Shown piece by piece: positions 1 to 6,926 of a stretch of 8,534 nt of DNA; the stretch's first letter is position 1, and every line of letters starts with the position of its first letter. This stretch comes from Bacteroidales bacterium (lineage in GTDB: Bacteria > Bacteroidota > Bacteroidia > Bacteroidales > BM520): positions 1-8,534 of the forward strand of contig JALNXP010000097.1 in the NCBI GenBank assembly GCA_023230285.1, written 5' to 3'. Both the position numbers and the translations under genes were made by a program. The notes below the pieces were generated by a model, which was given only the letters and a program-made list of their open reading frames with translations, did no database searches and was not told the DNA's origin.

Positions 1-1
1 T

Positions 2-292
2 CAAACTCTGACTATTGAACTCTATCGTGAAGCCGGTATTCGCGGCTGCGAAATTGGCTATCTGTTAGCAGACAGAGATCCTATTACACGTCAAAATCGT
101 TTCGGCGGTCTTGACTTCCTCAGACTTGCAATTCCACGTCGTGTATATACCAACAACCACATGGATGTTATCGCTGTAGCTCTCAAAAATGTATACGACA
201 GAAGAGAAAGCATCACAAGAGGTGTAAAAATTGCATGGGAAGCCGAATTGATGAGACATTTTACAGTTCAGTTAGAACCATTACAAAAATAA
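2..292 (+). CDS. tnaA: Tryptophanase (tryptophan indole-lyase), C-terminal 96 residues; 5' end outside window
   Basis: The frame is open from the window edge to a TAA stop and gives 96 residues. They match the C-terminal small domain of the beta-eliminating lyases, PLP enzymes that cleave L-tryptophan to indole, pyruvate and ammonia in the cytoplasm. Diagnostic stretches are AGIRGCEIG (visible residues 11-19), LLADRDP, LRLAIPRRVYTNNHMD and the near-terminal MRHFTVQLE. Tyrosine phenol-lyase is the close alternative. It carries Arg in an 'ERG' motif at the position where this protein has Ile (EIG, residue 18), as tryptophanases do, so tryptophanase is preferred. The catalytic lysine lies upstream of the window. 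Several CGT and CTC codons occur here while the following genes favour AGA and TTA, which would suit a highly expressed gene. A strong terminator follows 31 bp after the stop, so the gene is probably transcribed separately from the next one. Confidence 0.94.
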   Translation, partial: QTLTIELYREAGIRGCEIGYLLADRDPITRQNRFGGLDFLRLAIPRRVYTNNHMDVIAVALKNVYDRRESITRGVKIAWEAELMRHFTVQLEPLQK

Positions 293-323
293 ATAATTGT
301 GTTTTTGTGTTGTTAAAGATTTT

Positions 324-352
324 ACTGCCGGTTTGTAATACAAATCGGCAGT
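324..352 (+). terminator. Intrinsic terminator downstream of tnaA
   Basis: The left arm ACTGCCGGTTTGT (324-336) pairs with ACAAATCGGCAGT (340-352). This makes a 13-bp stem with one G-T wobble and a 3-nt loop (AAT), followed by TTTGTCGTTTT. The shape and position, 31 bp after the tnaA stop, fit a Rho-independent terminator. The U-tract is interrupted, so some read-through into the aminotransferase gene is possible. Confidence 0.8.
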
Positions 353-382
353 TTGTCGTTTTAAAATTAAATAAATAATTTG
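352..382 (+). promoter_or_regulatory. Possible Bacteroidetes-type promoter for the aminotransferase gene (weak)
   Basis: TTTG at 352-355 and TAATTTG at 376-382 are separated by 20 bp. They resemble the Bacteroidetes primary sigma factor elements (-33 TTTG and -7 TAnnTTTG), but the -7 box is one base too short. Transcription would start close to the ATG at 388, giving a leaderless or nearly leaderless mRNA. The region is AT-rich, so chance matches are likely. Confidence 0.2.
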
Positions 383-387
383 TTATT

Positions 388-1458
388 ATGGAAATATATA
401 GAGATTCTTTCTTTCCGGGACCTACTTCTGTGCCGGAAGATGTTTTAAAAATAGGATTAAAAAACTTTGGCTCTGCCGACATTGAACCAGAGTTTTTAGA
501 ACTATATTATAAATGTACCGACAATTTAAAACTTCTTTTCAACACTAATAACGACGTGGTAGTAATGTCAGGTGAGGGAATGTTAGCTTTATGGTCAGGA
601 ATTAAAAGTTGCCTGACAAAAGATGACAAAGTTTTAGTACTTTCCACCGGCTATTTTGGCAGTGGCTTCGCTGACATGGCAAAATGTATCGGCTGCAAAG
701 TAGAAAAGATAGAATTTCCTCTCGATTGCAGCTTCGAGGATTACGACCTTATCGAAGATAAAATAAGACAATTTAAACCTAAGATGATAACAGCAGTACA
801 TTGTGAAACTCCAAGCGGTATCTTAAACGACCTGACTGTAATCGGTAAATTAAAAGCCCAATATAACATACCACTATTATGTGTTGATGCAGTATCCTCT
901 GTCGGCGCAACTAATGTTGACGTTGACAAACACAATATCGACATTTGTTTTGGCGGCTCGCAAAAAGTATTATCTACTCCGCCAAACGCTTGCTTCTTAT
1001 CTGTAAGCAATAACGCATGGAAATATGCTCAAGACATTAATTATCAGGGATATGATGCTCTGATACCTTTCAAACAAGCCCCAAAAACAGGCAACTTTCC
1101 ATATACTCCAAGCTGGATAAACGTTGCTCAACTATATCAGGCTTCTAAAGATATTTTAGACGAAGGATTGGAAAATGTTGTGGCAAGACATAAATTGTGC
1201 TCAAAAATGACAATAGACTTGCTGAAGAAAACAGGCATCAAGTTATTCCCTAAAAAAGAAGAATATTCGTCTCCAACAGTTACAGCTGCTTATGTACCTG
1301 AAAAATACAGCTGGCAGGAATTTGACAATATGCTTAGAAAACAAGGCATTTGTATTGGAGGAAACTTCTGGGGATTAGCAGGTAAAGTATTCAGAATAGG
1401 TCACATGGGAAGTCAAGCATATCCAAATAATATTGAAAAATTATGTGGCTTGTTATAA
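388..1458 (+). CDS. Class V PLP-dependent aminotransferase, alanine-glyoxylate/serine-pyruvate type
   Basis: This 356-residue fold-type I PLP enzyme belongs to the AGXT/serine-pyruvate group and presumably moves an amino group between a small amino acid such as Ala or Ser and glyoxylate or pyruvate in the cytoplasm. Visible signatures in order are FFPGPTSVP (8-16), the cofactor-phosphate loop SGEGMLAL (61-68), HCETPSGILND (138-148), DAVSSVGA (167-174) with D167 expected to contact the pyridine nitrogen, GGSQKVLSTPPN (189-200) with K193 as the Schiff-base lysine, and FRIGHMG (335-341) with R336 as the likely substrate-carboxylate Arg. All catalytic residues are intact. The C-terminus ends only 15 residues after the FRIGHMG motif, a little shorter than I expect for the family, and the last codons overlap the next gene by 16 bp. 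The exact substrate cannot be read from sequence; 2-aminoethylphosphonate transaminase is less likely given the DAVSSVGA motif. Confidence 0.92.
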   Translation: MEIYRDSFFPGPTSVPEDVLKIGLKNFGSADIEPEFLELYYKCTDNLKLLFNTNNDVVVMSGEGMLALWSGIKSCLTKDDKVLVLSTGYFGSGFADMAKCIGCKVEKIEFPLDCSFEDYDLIEDKIRQFKPKMITAVHCETPSGILNDLTVIGKLKAQYNIPLLCVDAVSSVGATNVDVDKHNIDICFGGSQKVLSTPPNACFLSVSNNAWKYAQDINYQGYDALIPFKQAPKTGNFPYTPSWINVAQLYQASKDILDEGLENVVARHKLCSKMTIDLLKKTGIKLFPKKEEYSSPTVTAAYVPEKYSWQEFDNMLRKQGICIGGNFWGLAGKVFRIGHMGSQAYPNNIEKLCGLL

Positions 1459-1997
1459 TTATACTGTTATTGCTTTTAGTGCTACCGCTTTCGATGGGAT
1501 TGGTTGTAGGCATAGGACGCAAAGTATCTGAAAAGCACTTGCTTTCATTTGCATTTGTCAATGGCATAACATTTTTTGTTATGGCTTTATTAGGAAAATT
1601 ACTTGCGACCTTATTACTTAAAATTGAAGATGTAAGTTATCTGTCCGGTTTAATAATCTGTATTGTCGCTTTCACAATTTTCAGTAAAGGAAGAAAAAGA
1701 AGTTTATTTATTGCAGCCATTGACAGAGATGATATAAAAAAATATCTTTTATCCTGCATAGCTGCCGGCATGAGCATTATGATTTCCTTTGTCGGCATAG
1801 AATTTCTTTATAAGCTTCCATGGCTTTCTTTAGGATTATTCGCATTAGCATGCGTAATAGTAAATGCGGTAGCAATACGTTCAGGAAAGTACATTTCCAA
1901 GCTCGCTTACATAAAACTTCCACTCTTAATTGCCGGTTTTATGCTTTTTTTAGCAGGACTTTTCGTCTTCGTGAAGGTTTTTATCTTAAGCAATTAG
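1443..1997 (+). CDS. Six-helix inner-membrane protein, MntP-like but lacking the conserved Asp residues
   Basis: The 184-residue, strongly hydrophobic product has six predicted helices (about 2-24, 33-59, 64-81, 101-122, 126-145, 156-180). A basic loop, SKGRKRS, sits at 81-87 between the two three-helix halves. Length, topology and internal two-fold layout resemble the manganese exporter MntP. By eye, SMGLVVGIG (17-25) lines up with MntP SMDAFAxSIG, and IAAGMSIMISFVGIEF (106-121) with IATSLDAMAVGVGLAF. The two conserved transmembrane Asp residues become Gly19 and Ser111. Manganese export by the known mechanism is therefore doubtful. The ATG lies inside the aminotransferase gene (16-bp overlap), just after an in-frame TGA, so the start is fixed and translation is probably coupled to the upstream gene. 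Being a gene is well supported. The family assignment is a by-eye alignment and only moderately sure. Confidence 0.8.
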   Translation: MWLVIIILLLLLVLPLSMGLVVGIGRKVSEKHLLSFAFVNGITFFVMALLGKLLATLLLKIEDVSYLSGLIICIVAFTIFSKGRKRSLFIAAIDRDDIKKYLLSCIAAGMSIMISFVGIEFLYKLPWLSLGLFALACVIVNAVAIRSGKYISKLAYIKLPLLIAGFMLFLAGLFVFVKVFILSN

Positions 1998-2013
1998 TTA
2001 TTTGATTATCAAA

Positions 2014-2052
2014 TATTTGAACGTCCGTATTTTTTATTCGGACGTTCAAATA
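2014..2052. terminator. Strong perfect inverted repeat between genes, probable terminator or attenuator
   Basis: TATTTGAACGTCCG (2014-2027) pairs perfectly with CGGACGTTCAAATA (2039-2052). This is a 14-bp stem with an 11-nt T-rich loop, starting 16 bp after the stop of the membrane-protein gene. A smaller palindrome, TTTGATTATCAAA (2001-2013), directly abuts its left side. No U-tract follows the stem on the + strand (A-rich sequence follows), so it is not a textbook terminator. It could still end the upstream transcript, protect its 3' end, or attenuate entry into the next gene. Confidence 0.6.
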
Positions 2053-2151
2053 AAAAACAAAACCTCCGCAATAAAAAGCTCGAACCACTATATTTTTCAG
2101 AAAATCGACAGTTTATTGAAAAAGAGCAAAATTTGCAGAAAATTTTTCAAA

Positions 2152-3192
2152 ATGAAAACAATAAAAGACATCTTTGAAACTGCTTCTTTGCTATACAGTG
2201 AAAAAATCATGTTCAGCACATATCATGACGAGCAATACACCTTTTCACAATTTAAAGAAAAAGTATATGAAATGCAAAACACTCTATATTATTATGGTGT
2301 TGAAAAAGGTTCTAAGGTTGCAATATTGGCAGAAGACACACCACAATGGAATGTTGCCTTCTTCGCAATTACAACAATGGGCGGCATAGTAGTTCCAATA
2401 TCAAAATACAAAGATGCAGCAACAATACATAGGACAACCTCCGAAGCTGACTGTAAATACCTTATCCTTGAAAACTCCATAATATCTTCAAAAACAGCTA
2501 ATGAAATTAATGAAGACACACCTCTAACCATTATAGACATTGACACTTTAAAATGTGTAATTTCTCCAAATTTAGAGATAAAAAGATCCCTCACAATTGA
2601 TAACAGCCACAGTTTAACCCGTCCTGAAGTAAACATAGACACATTAGACATTGCAGCTATTGAAGTAACCATTGACCCTTATGCTGCCAGCACAAAATAT
2701 TTTACCCACGAAGAATTAATAAGCGAAGCATCTAAAGAAGCCAATAGTTATAATCTTACTGAATCGGATATTTTTCTGTCCGTTTTAACTGTTTCAACAA
2801 CTTTCAGAAAACTTACAGGCTCTTTAATACCAATAATGAGCGGCACTGCTACAATATTCAAACCGCGTCATGCGTTTTTCAATGAAATTATGGATATGAT
2901 AACCGACACAAAACCGTCAGTAGTATATACGGTGTCAAAAGTCATAGAATTAGTTTATAAAAGCCAAATTGTCAGTAATCGCTCAAAAATGTTGAATGAA
3001 AGAGAAGATAGAAAACTTTCGCTGTTCCAAAGGCTGAAATTAAAAGCTACAGGTATCAAGTTACATAAAGTTCTCGGCGGAAACATCAGAGTTTGCGCTA
3101 CAAAAAAGAGTACAGACAACAAAAAAGTAGAAAGTTTTATCAAAAAATCAGGTTTACGAGTAAAAATGAAATTTATAAACGGACAAGCATAG
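2152..3192 (+). CDS. Truncated, degenerate AMP-binding (acyl-CoA synthetase-like) protein, probable pseudoenzyme
   Basis: The 346-residue product matches the N-terminal half of long-chain fatty acyl-CoA synthetases. YTFSQFKEKV (29-38), GVEKGSKVAILAEDTPQW (49-66) and AFFAITTMGGIVVPI (69-83) match the family N-terminus. VSTTFRKLTGSLIPIMSG (214-231) aligns with the usual LSHTFER...PLLSG, and LGGNIRV (308-314) with the strand before the adenylation site. The ATP P-loop TSGTTGxPKG, expected just before FTHEELISEA (184-193), is replaced by TIDPYAASTK with no glycines. The protein stops at VKMKFINGQA, where GYGLTE should begin, so the rest of the core and the C-terminal lysine domain are missing (family members are about 550-600 residues). 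Adenylation is not expected. ATG 2152 is chosen because the frame's extension to TTG 2002 runs through a hairpin and shows no homology. The uninterrupted frame argues for a retained product over a fresh pseudogene. Its stop lies 9 bp from the convergent gene's stop. Confidence 0.78.
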   Translation: MKTIKDIFETASLLYSEKIMFSTYHDEQYTFSQFKEKVYEMQNTLYYYGVEKGSKVAILAEDTPQWNVAFFAITTMGGIVVPISKYKDAATIHRTTSEADCKYLILENSIISSKTANEINEDTPLTIIDIDTLKCVISPNLEIKRSLTIDNSHSLTRPEVNIDTLDIAAIEVTIDPYAASTKYFTHEELISEASKEANSYNLTESDIFLSVLTVSTTFRKLTGSLIPIMSGTATIFKPRHAFFNEIMDMITDTKPSVVYTVSKVIELVYKSQIVSNRSKMLNEREDRKLSLFQRLKLKATGIKLHKVLGGNIRVCATKKSTDNKKVESFIKKSGLRVKMKFINGQA

Positions 3193-3201
3193 AAAGTAAC
3201 T

Positions 3202-4395
3202 TTATTTGCTCTTTATCCACAGCTCCGGATTTACCGGCGTAGTATCTTTCCAAATCTCAAAATGCAGTTTCGCCGTATTTTCTGACGGGTCGTTATATAT
3301 TACCCCGATATTTTGTTTTGTCGACACATTATCTCCAACGTTGACAAGCACTTCGGACAGATTAGAGTAAACTGTAAGATAGTCGCCGTGACGAACAATG
3401 ACGACATTATTAAATTGCGGGACGTTCATGATTTTAGTTACCTTCCCATTGAAAACAGAGCGGGCGAAACTCTTAGATTCTGTCAAAATCCGGATGCCGT
3501 TCAAATTTACCTTTATGTTTTTCAATACCGGATGCGGATGCTCTCCAAATTGCTCGGTAATAATGCCTCGCTCACATGGCCACGGCAATTTCCCTTTGTT
3601 GCCGGCAAACTCAGAAGAAATGATTTTCTCCTCCGGCGTCAATTCCAACCTGCTGCTGTTCTTGTTTCTTGCCTTAATCTCAGCAGCGATAATAGCTTCT
3701 ATCTCTTTCTTTAACTTATCAAGTGCTTTTTGCTGTTCCTTAATTTTCTTTGCCAATTCCTTTTCTTTCTTAGAAAGATCTTGAATTACCATATTCTTCT
3801 CTGTTTGCTCTACTTTTAAAGCAGCATTCTCAACTTCTTTTTCATCAACAAGACTTTTCTTGGAATTTTTATTAATCAATAAAGCATCTTGTTGATATTG
3901 CAATTGCATAGAAATTTCGAGAATATCATTGTAATACTGCTTCCTTTTATCCGAATAATATTTAAAGAAAGCTATTCTTTTAAAAGCCTGATTCAAATCT
4001 TTCGCTGCAAAAATATATGATAAACGTTTATAACTGTTCTTATTATTCCAAGTATTTTGAATAATAAGAGCATATTCATCTTTTAAAATCTGTAACTCTT
4101 TTTCAAGAATCGCAATACTGTCGTTTATATTAACTATAGATTTATCTATCTGCCCTATCTCTTTATTAATATTTCTTATCATCGCATTTCTGTTTTTAAT
4201 TTTATTATCAATGACATACAGCTCATTCATAGATGTTTTTTTCTCAGAACGCGTTTTATTTAATAATTGATTGGTATAAGACAGCTCCTTTTCAATTTGT
4301 GCCTTATCATTCTGCAAATCGCTCTTAGTCTGTGCGTTAGCAAAAACAGAGACAAAAAACACAAAAAGAAACGATATATAAATATTTTTACACAT
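3202..4395 (-). CDS. envC: EnvC-like murein hydrolase activator: coiled coil plus degenerate LytM/M23 domain
   Basis: The 397-residue exported protein has a signal peptide (residues 1-21, cleavage likely after ANA, before Q22). Long charged coiled-coil stretches follow (about 25-115 and 175-245), then a C-terminal LytM/M23 domain (about 268-393; FGEHPHPVL, VVIVRHGDYLTVYSNL, LHFEIWKD). The M23 zinc site is degraded: the expected HxGxD reads L298-N-G-I-R302, the YxHL His is N345, and HxH reads K376-L-H378. It should therefore not cut peptidoglycan itself. This matches EnvC, which binds FtsEX through its coiled coil and switches on periplasmic amidases for cell separation. The HGxYxTVYxNL and LHFEIW signatures are typical of Bacteroidetes EnvC homologues. 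It is the last gene of the minus-strand operon, starting 2 bp after the stop of the DUF4292-type lipoprotein gene. The EnvC role is inferred from domain architecture. Confidence 0.9.
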   Translation of the reverse strand: MCKNIYISFLFVFFVSVFANAQTKSDLQNDKAQIEKELSYTNQLLNKTRSEKKTSMNELYVIDNKIKNRNAMIRNINKEIGQIDKSIVNINDSIAILEKELQILKDEYALIIQNTWNNKNSYKRLSYIFAAKDLNQAFKRIAFFKYYSDKRKQYYNDILEISMQLQYQQDALLINKNSKKSLVDEKEVENAALKVEQTEKNMVIQDLSKKEKELAKKIKEQQKALDKLKKEIEAIIAAEIKARNKNSSRLELTPEEKIISSEFAGNKGKLPWPCERGIITEQFGEHPHPVLKNIKVNLNGIRILTESKSFARSVFNGKVTKIMNVPQFNNVVIVRHGDYLTVYSNLSEVLVNVGDNVSTKQNIGVIYNDPSENTAKLHFEIWKDTTPVNPELWIKSK

Positions 4396-4397
4396 AA

Positions 4398-5177
4398 CTA
4401 ATTAACCTTAACATAATTTTTAGGAACTACAACATTAACAGGTTTTTTATCAAAATTATGTTTTGAAAAAGAGATATTTATATCGCCGACTGCGGGAAGC
4501 GAGCAATAGACAGACTGCGGTATATAATTTGGTTTTGAAAAGACAAAATAATCATCATAACCGATAGAGCCGAAAACCTCATCATTCATATTAGAAATTA
4601 GAGATTCTTTCAGCGAATAATCACTACCAACACTCACGACATAATTGAAAAAGCCGTTATTATATTTCATAACATATTCATTATCAACATACTGAAATAT
4701 GGGAGCTGTGGTTACAAAATTATTGATAATTCTACCGAACAAAGCATCTTCTATAGATTTATAATTAAAATTGAGTCCAAATTCTTCACTCAAATCATCA
4801 TAATTCAATACTTTGTAATTTCGTTGTAATTTATTCACAATCACAATACTATCTTCACAAATATATGCTGTTGCAGCGTTCATTCCCAACATAAGTATAT
4901 TAACAGAGATAAGCGATGAATCTGCAACATATTGTAAAAGTCCGTTAATGCTAACATTTTTTGCCTCCACAGTAGTCAGAGTTGCTTTAAATTGGGCTGT
5001 CAAATATTCTGCGTTAAAGTACCTTTGCAATACACTATCCATAAGTTGTTTTTCAGAAGTACATATTGCAGACGATTTATCGGCAGTCGTTATTTTTTTC
5101 TTTACGGAGCAAGAAAAGCATAACGACATGATAATAAGTATTATATACACATAATGAAAAACATTGGACTTATTCAT
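4398..5177 (-). CDS. DUF4292-type outer-membrane lipoprotein, function unknown
   Basis: This 259-residue product begins with a lipoprotein signal: a hydrophobic stretch (9-20), then a lipobox-like LCFSC ending at C23. It should be a lipidated envelope protein. The region around 79-150 (GLLQYVADSSLISVNILMLGMNAA..., DSIVIVNKLQRNYKV, an FxxIExxLFG-like segment at 137-148) fits the Bacteroidetes-restricted DUF4292 family, whose members I recall as LolA/LolB-like beta-rich lipoproteins. That structural link is from memory and tentative. The ATG at 5177 overlaps the 3' end of the TPR gene by 8 bp, which fixes the start and suggests translational coupling. The EnvC-like gene follows after 2 bp. Position between a TPR lipoprotein and an EnvC-like protein suggests a cell-envelope role, but no reaction can be assigned. 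Confidence 0.83.
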   Translation of the reverse strand: MNKSNVFHYVYIILIIMSLCFSCSVKKKITTADKSSAICTSEKQLMDSVLQRYFNAEYLTAQFKATLTTVEAKNVSINGLLQYVADSSLISVNILMLGMNAATAYICEDSIVIVNKLQRNYKVLNYDDLSEEFGLNFNYKSIEDALFGRIINNFVTTAPIFQYVDNEYVMKYNNGFFNYVVSVGSDYSLKESLISNMNDEVFGSIGYDDYFVFSKPNYIPQSVYCSLPAVGDINISFSKHNFDKKPVNVVVPKNYVKVN

Positions 5178-6915
5178 AATACGATTTATCTCTTATTTTT
5201 TTAATTAAGATTTCTGAAGCAGAATCAGGGGCTGTATCGTAGGCTTTTTGCCACTCTTTTACAGCTTTTTCTGTTTCATTCAAATTCCACAAAATATCGC
5301 CATAATGTTCCAAAACAACACTTTTGTCGTCACCGATATAATCAAGTGCGAGACGCACATACTTTGATGCTTCTTCATACTTTCCTTTTTTAAACAAAGC
5401 CCACGCATAAGTATCAAGATAATGAGAGCTTTTTGGGCTAAGTTCAACTGCTTTCTTTGCCATTATTTCTGCTTTATCAAGATTTTGTCCGGAAGTACTA
5501 AGATAATAGCTGTAATTATTCAAAAGATAAGCGTTATTTGCATTCAGCAACAGTGACTTATCATAAGAATCATAGGCATCTTTCTTATTTTCGGCGGCAT
5601 AATAACAATCGCCGATATAGCAATAAAAATCAGCTTTCAGTGTATCATTATCAGTAACCATCATTACACCTTCTTTATATACAAACAAAGCATCTTCGTA
5701 TTTTTTTTGTGCATACAAATTACTGCCATAAAACAGGTAATAATCCGGAATTAGCGGATACATATTAATTGCTTTTTCACAAAGGGCGACAACAGCGGTA
5801 TCATTATGCAAATAATTTTCGATATACATTAAGCGCAAAAACACATCCGGAGTTGTATAGTCCTTATCAAGTACTTCATAATAATATTGGCGGGCGGCAC
5901 CCAATTGATTGGCATACAAATAATAATCTGCGAGCAAAACAGTTGGATGCGGGTCATCGGGATGAGTTTGATGAATGGTTTTAATCAAGTTAAGAGCATC
6001 GGTATTAGAATTTTTCAAGATGTCTTCAACGGAAAAAAAGTCGAGTATGACGGCTATTTTAGTTTTAGTGTCCATATTGGTATCCAAGAAAGCCGCATTA
6101 AGTTCATCAAAAACTTTTTTACTATTACCTTCTTTATCTCTATAATATTTAGCTAATCTAACGTGCATATATGGATTAGAAGGGTCTATTTCTAAAATTT
6201 TGCCATAGCATTTAAAAGCCTCTTTTTCGTTGCCGTTAGCCAAATAGTAGTCGGCTAACATATTGATATACAGCATACTATCTGGATATGTCTCTATAAG
6301 TTTTTGAAATTCGTCAACAATTTTTTGAGTTTTATCGGAGTAAGTATACAATTTAATTTTTTTCAAAGAGACATCTTCGGTAACGCCGATAAGGGATTCC
6401 ATTTTATCGAGTTGTCTCATTGTTTCGTCAAAATACTCACTTGAGAGGAGCAAATTAGTATAAGCCACTTGTAAATCTAGGTCATTTGGATTTATGTCGA
6501 CTAATTTTTTATACACTTTGATTGCCAGATCTTTTTGTCCGTTGATTTCGTACATACGGGCAAGATTTTTCAGATAGTAGATATTATTATTGTCTATTTT
6601 TGTTGTTTTTTCGGCACATTCGACAGCTTTATTCAGGAGATAATCATCGGCATATAATTTAGAAAGTTCGTACCATACGGCATCATTTTGGGCATCAATT
6701 TCTACACATTTTTCCAACAGAGAGATAGCCTTTGAATTATTGCCGACTAATTTAGCGCCTATAGCACTAATAAAGTCGGAAGTTGCTTTAACTTGTTGAG
6801 GGGACAGAGGTGTTTTATTTGTATCATTTTCAGTTACAGCAAGGTACCTTCCGCTTGAGCAGCCGTATAGCACGACGATAAGCAGAAAACAGATAAGAGA
6901 TATATAATTTTTCAT
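5170..6915 (-). CDS. Tetratricopeptide-repeat lipoprotein
   Basis: This 581-residue protein starts with a lipoprotein signal peptide; the hydrophobic stretch 5-17 and lipobox VLYGC give lipidated C19. Almost the whole mature part is TPR helical repeats from about residue 45 to 565. Clear TPR units include GNNSKAISLLEKCVEIDAQN, NGQKDLAIKVYKKLVDINPN, GNEKEAFKCYGKILEIDPSN and, near the C-terminus, LDTYAWALFKKGKYEEASKY. The middle (about 285-340) is less regular. TPR solenoids bind other proteins, so this is probably an envelope scaffold anchored by its lipid, but no partner is visible in the sequence. The start is supported by the signal peptide. The gene lies 11 bp after dut, and its end overlaps the DUF4292-type lipoprotein gene by 8 bp, consistent with one transcript. 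Bacteroidetes commonly keep this dut / TPR / DUF4292 / EnvC order (from memory). Confidence 0.93.
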   Translation of the reverse strand: MKNYISLICFLLIVVLYGCSSGRYLAVTENDTNKTPLSPQQVKATSDFISAIGAKLVGNNSKAISLLEKCVEIDAQNDAVWYELSKLYADDYLLNKAVECAEKTTKIDNNNIYYLKNLARMYEINGQKDLAIKVYKKLVDINPNDLDLQVAYTNLLLSSEYFDETMRQLDKMESLIGVTEDVSLKKIKLYTYSDKTQKIVDEFQKLIETYPDSMLYINMLADYYLANGNEKEAFKCYGKILEIDPSNPYMHVRLAKYYRDKEGNSKKVFDELNAAFLDTNMDTKTKIAVILDFFSVEDILKNSNTDALNLIKTIHQTHPDDPHPTVLLADYYLYANQLGAARQYYYEVLDKDYTTPDVFLRLMYIENYLHNDTAVVALCEKAINMYPLIPDYYLFYGSNLYAQKKYEDALFVYKEGVMMVTDNDTLKADFYCYIGDCYYAAENKKDAYDSYDKSLLLNANNAYLLNNYSYYLSTSGQNLDKAEIMAKKAVELSPKSSHYLDTYAWALFKKGKYEEASKYVRLALDYIGDDKSVVLEHYGDILWNLNETEKAVKEWQKAYDTAPDSASEILIKKIRDKSYYE

Positions 6916-6926
6916 TTTATGTCAAT

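Noticed and set aside
2..292. Tyrosine phenol-lyase instead of tryptophanase
   Set aside because: The visible EIG motif carries Ile where tyrosine phenol-lyases have Arg (ERG), and EIGxLLxDRDP is tryptophanase-like. The catalytic part is outside the window, so a small doubt remains.
2002..2151. In-frame 50-codon extension of the AMP-binding-like gene, starting at TTG 2002
   Set aside because: It runs through the 14-bp inverted repeat, starts just after the upstream stop, and its translation shows no family similarity. ATG 2152 begins directly with the conserved N-terminus.
2292..2672. 126-codon - strand frame inside the AMP-binding-like gene
   Set aside because: It is antisense to the supported frame and has no recognisable motif. 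It most likely reflects the sequence composition of the real gene.
3193..3203. AAAGT-A-ACTTT palindrome between the convergent stops, as a bidirectional terminator
   Set aside because: It has only 5 all-A/T-rich pairs, a 1-nt loop and no useful U-tract, too weak to call. How the two convergent transcripts end is not visible.
3313..3784. Two long + strand open frames (3313-3714 and 3398-3784) opposite the EnvC-like gene
   Set aside because: They are antisense to a well-supported gene, overlap each other in different frames, and match no family.
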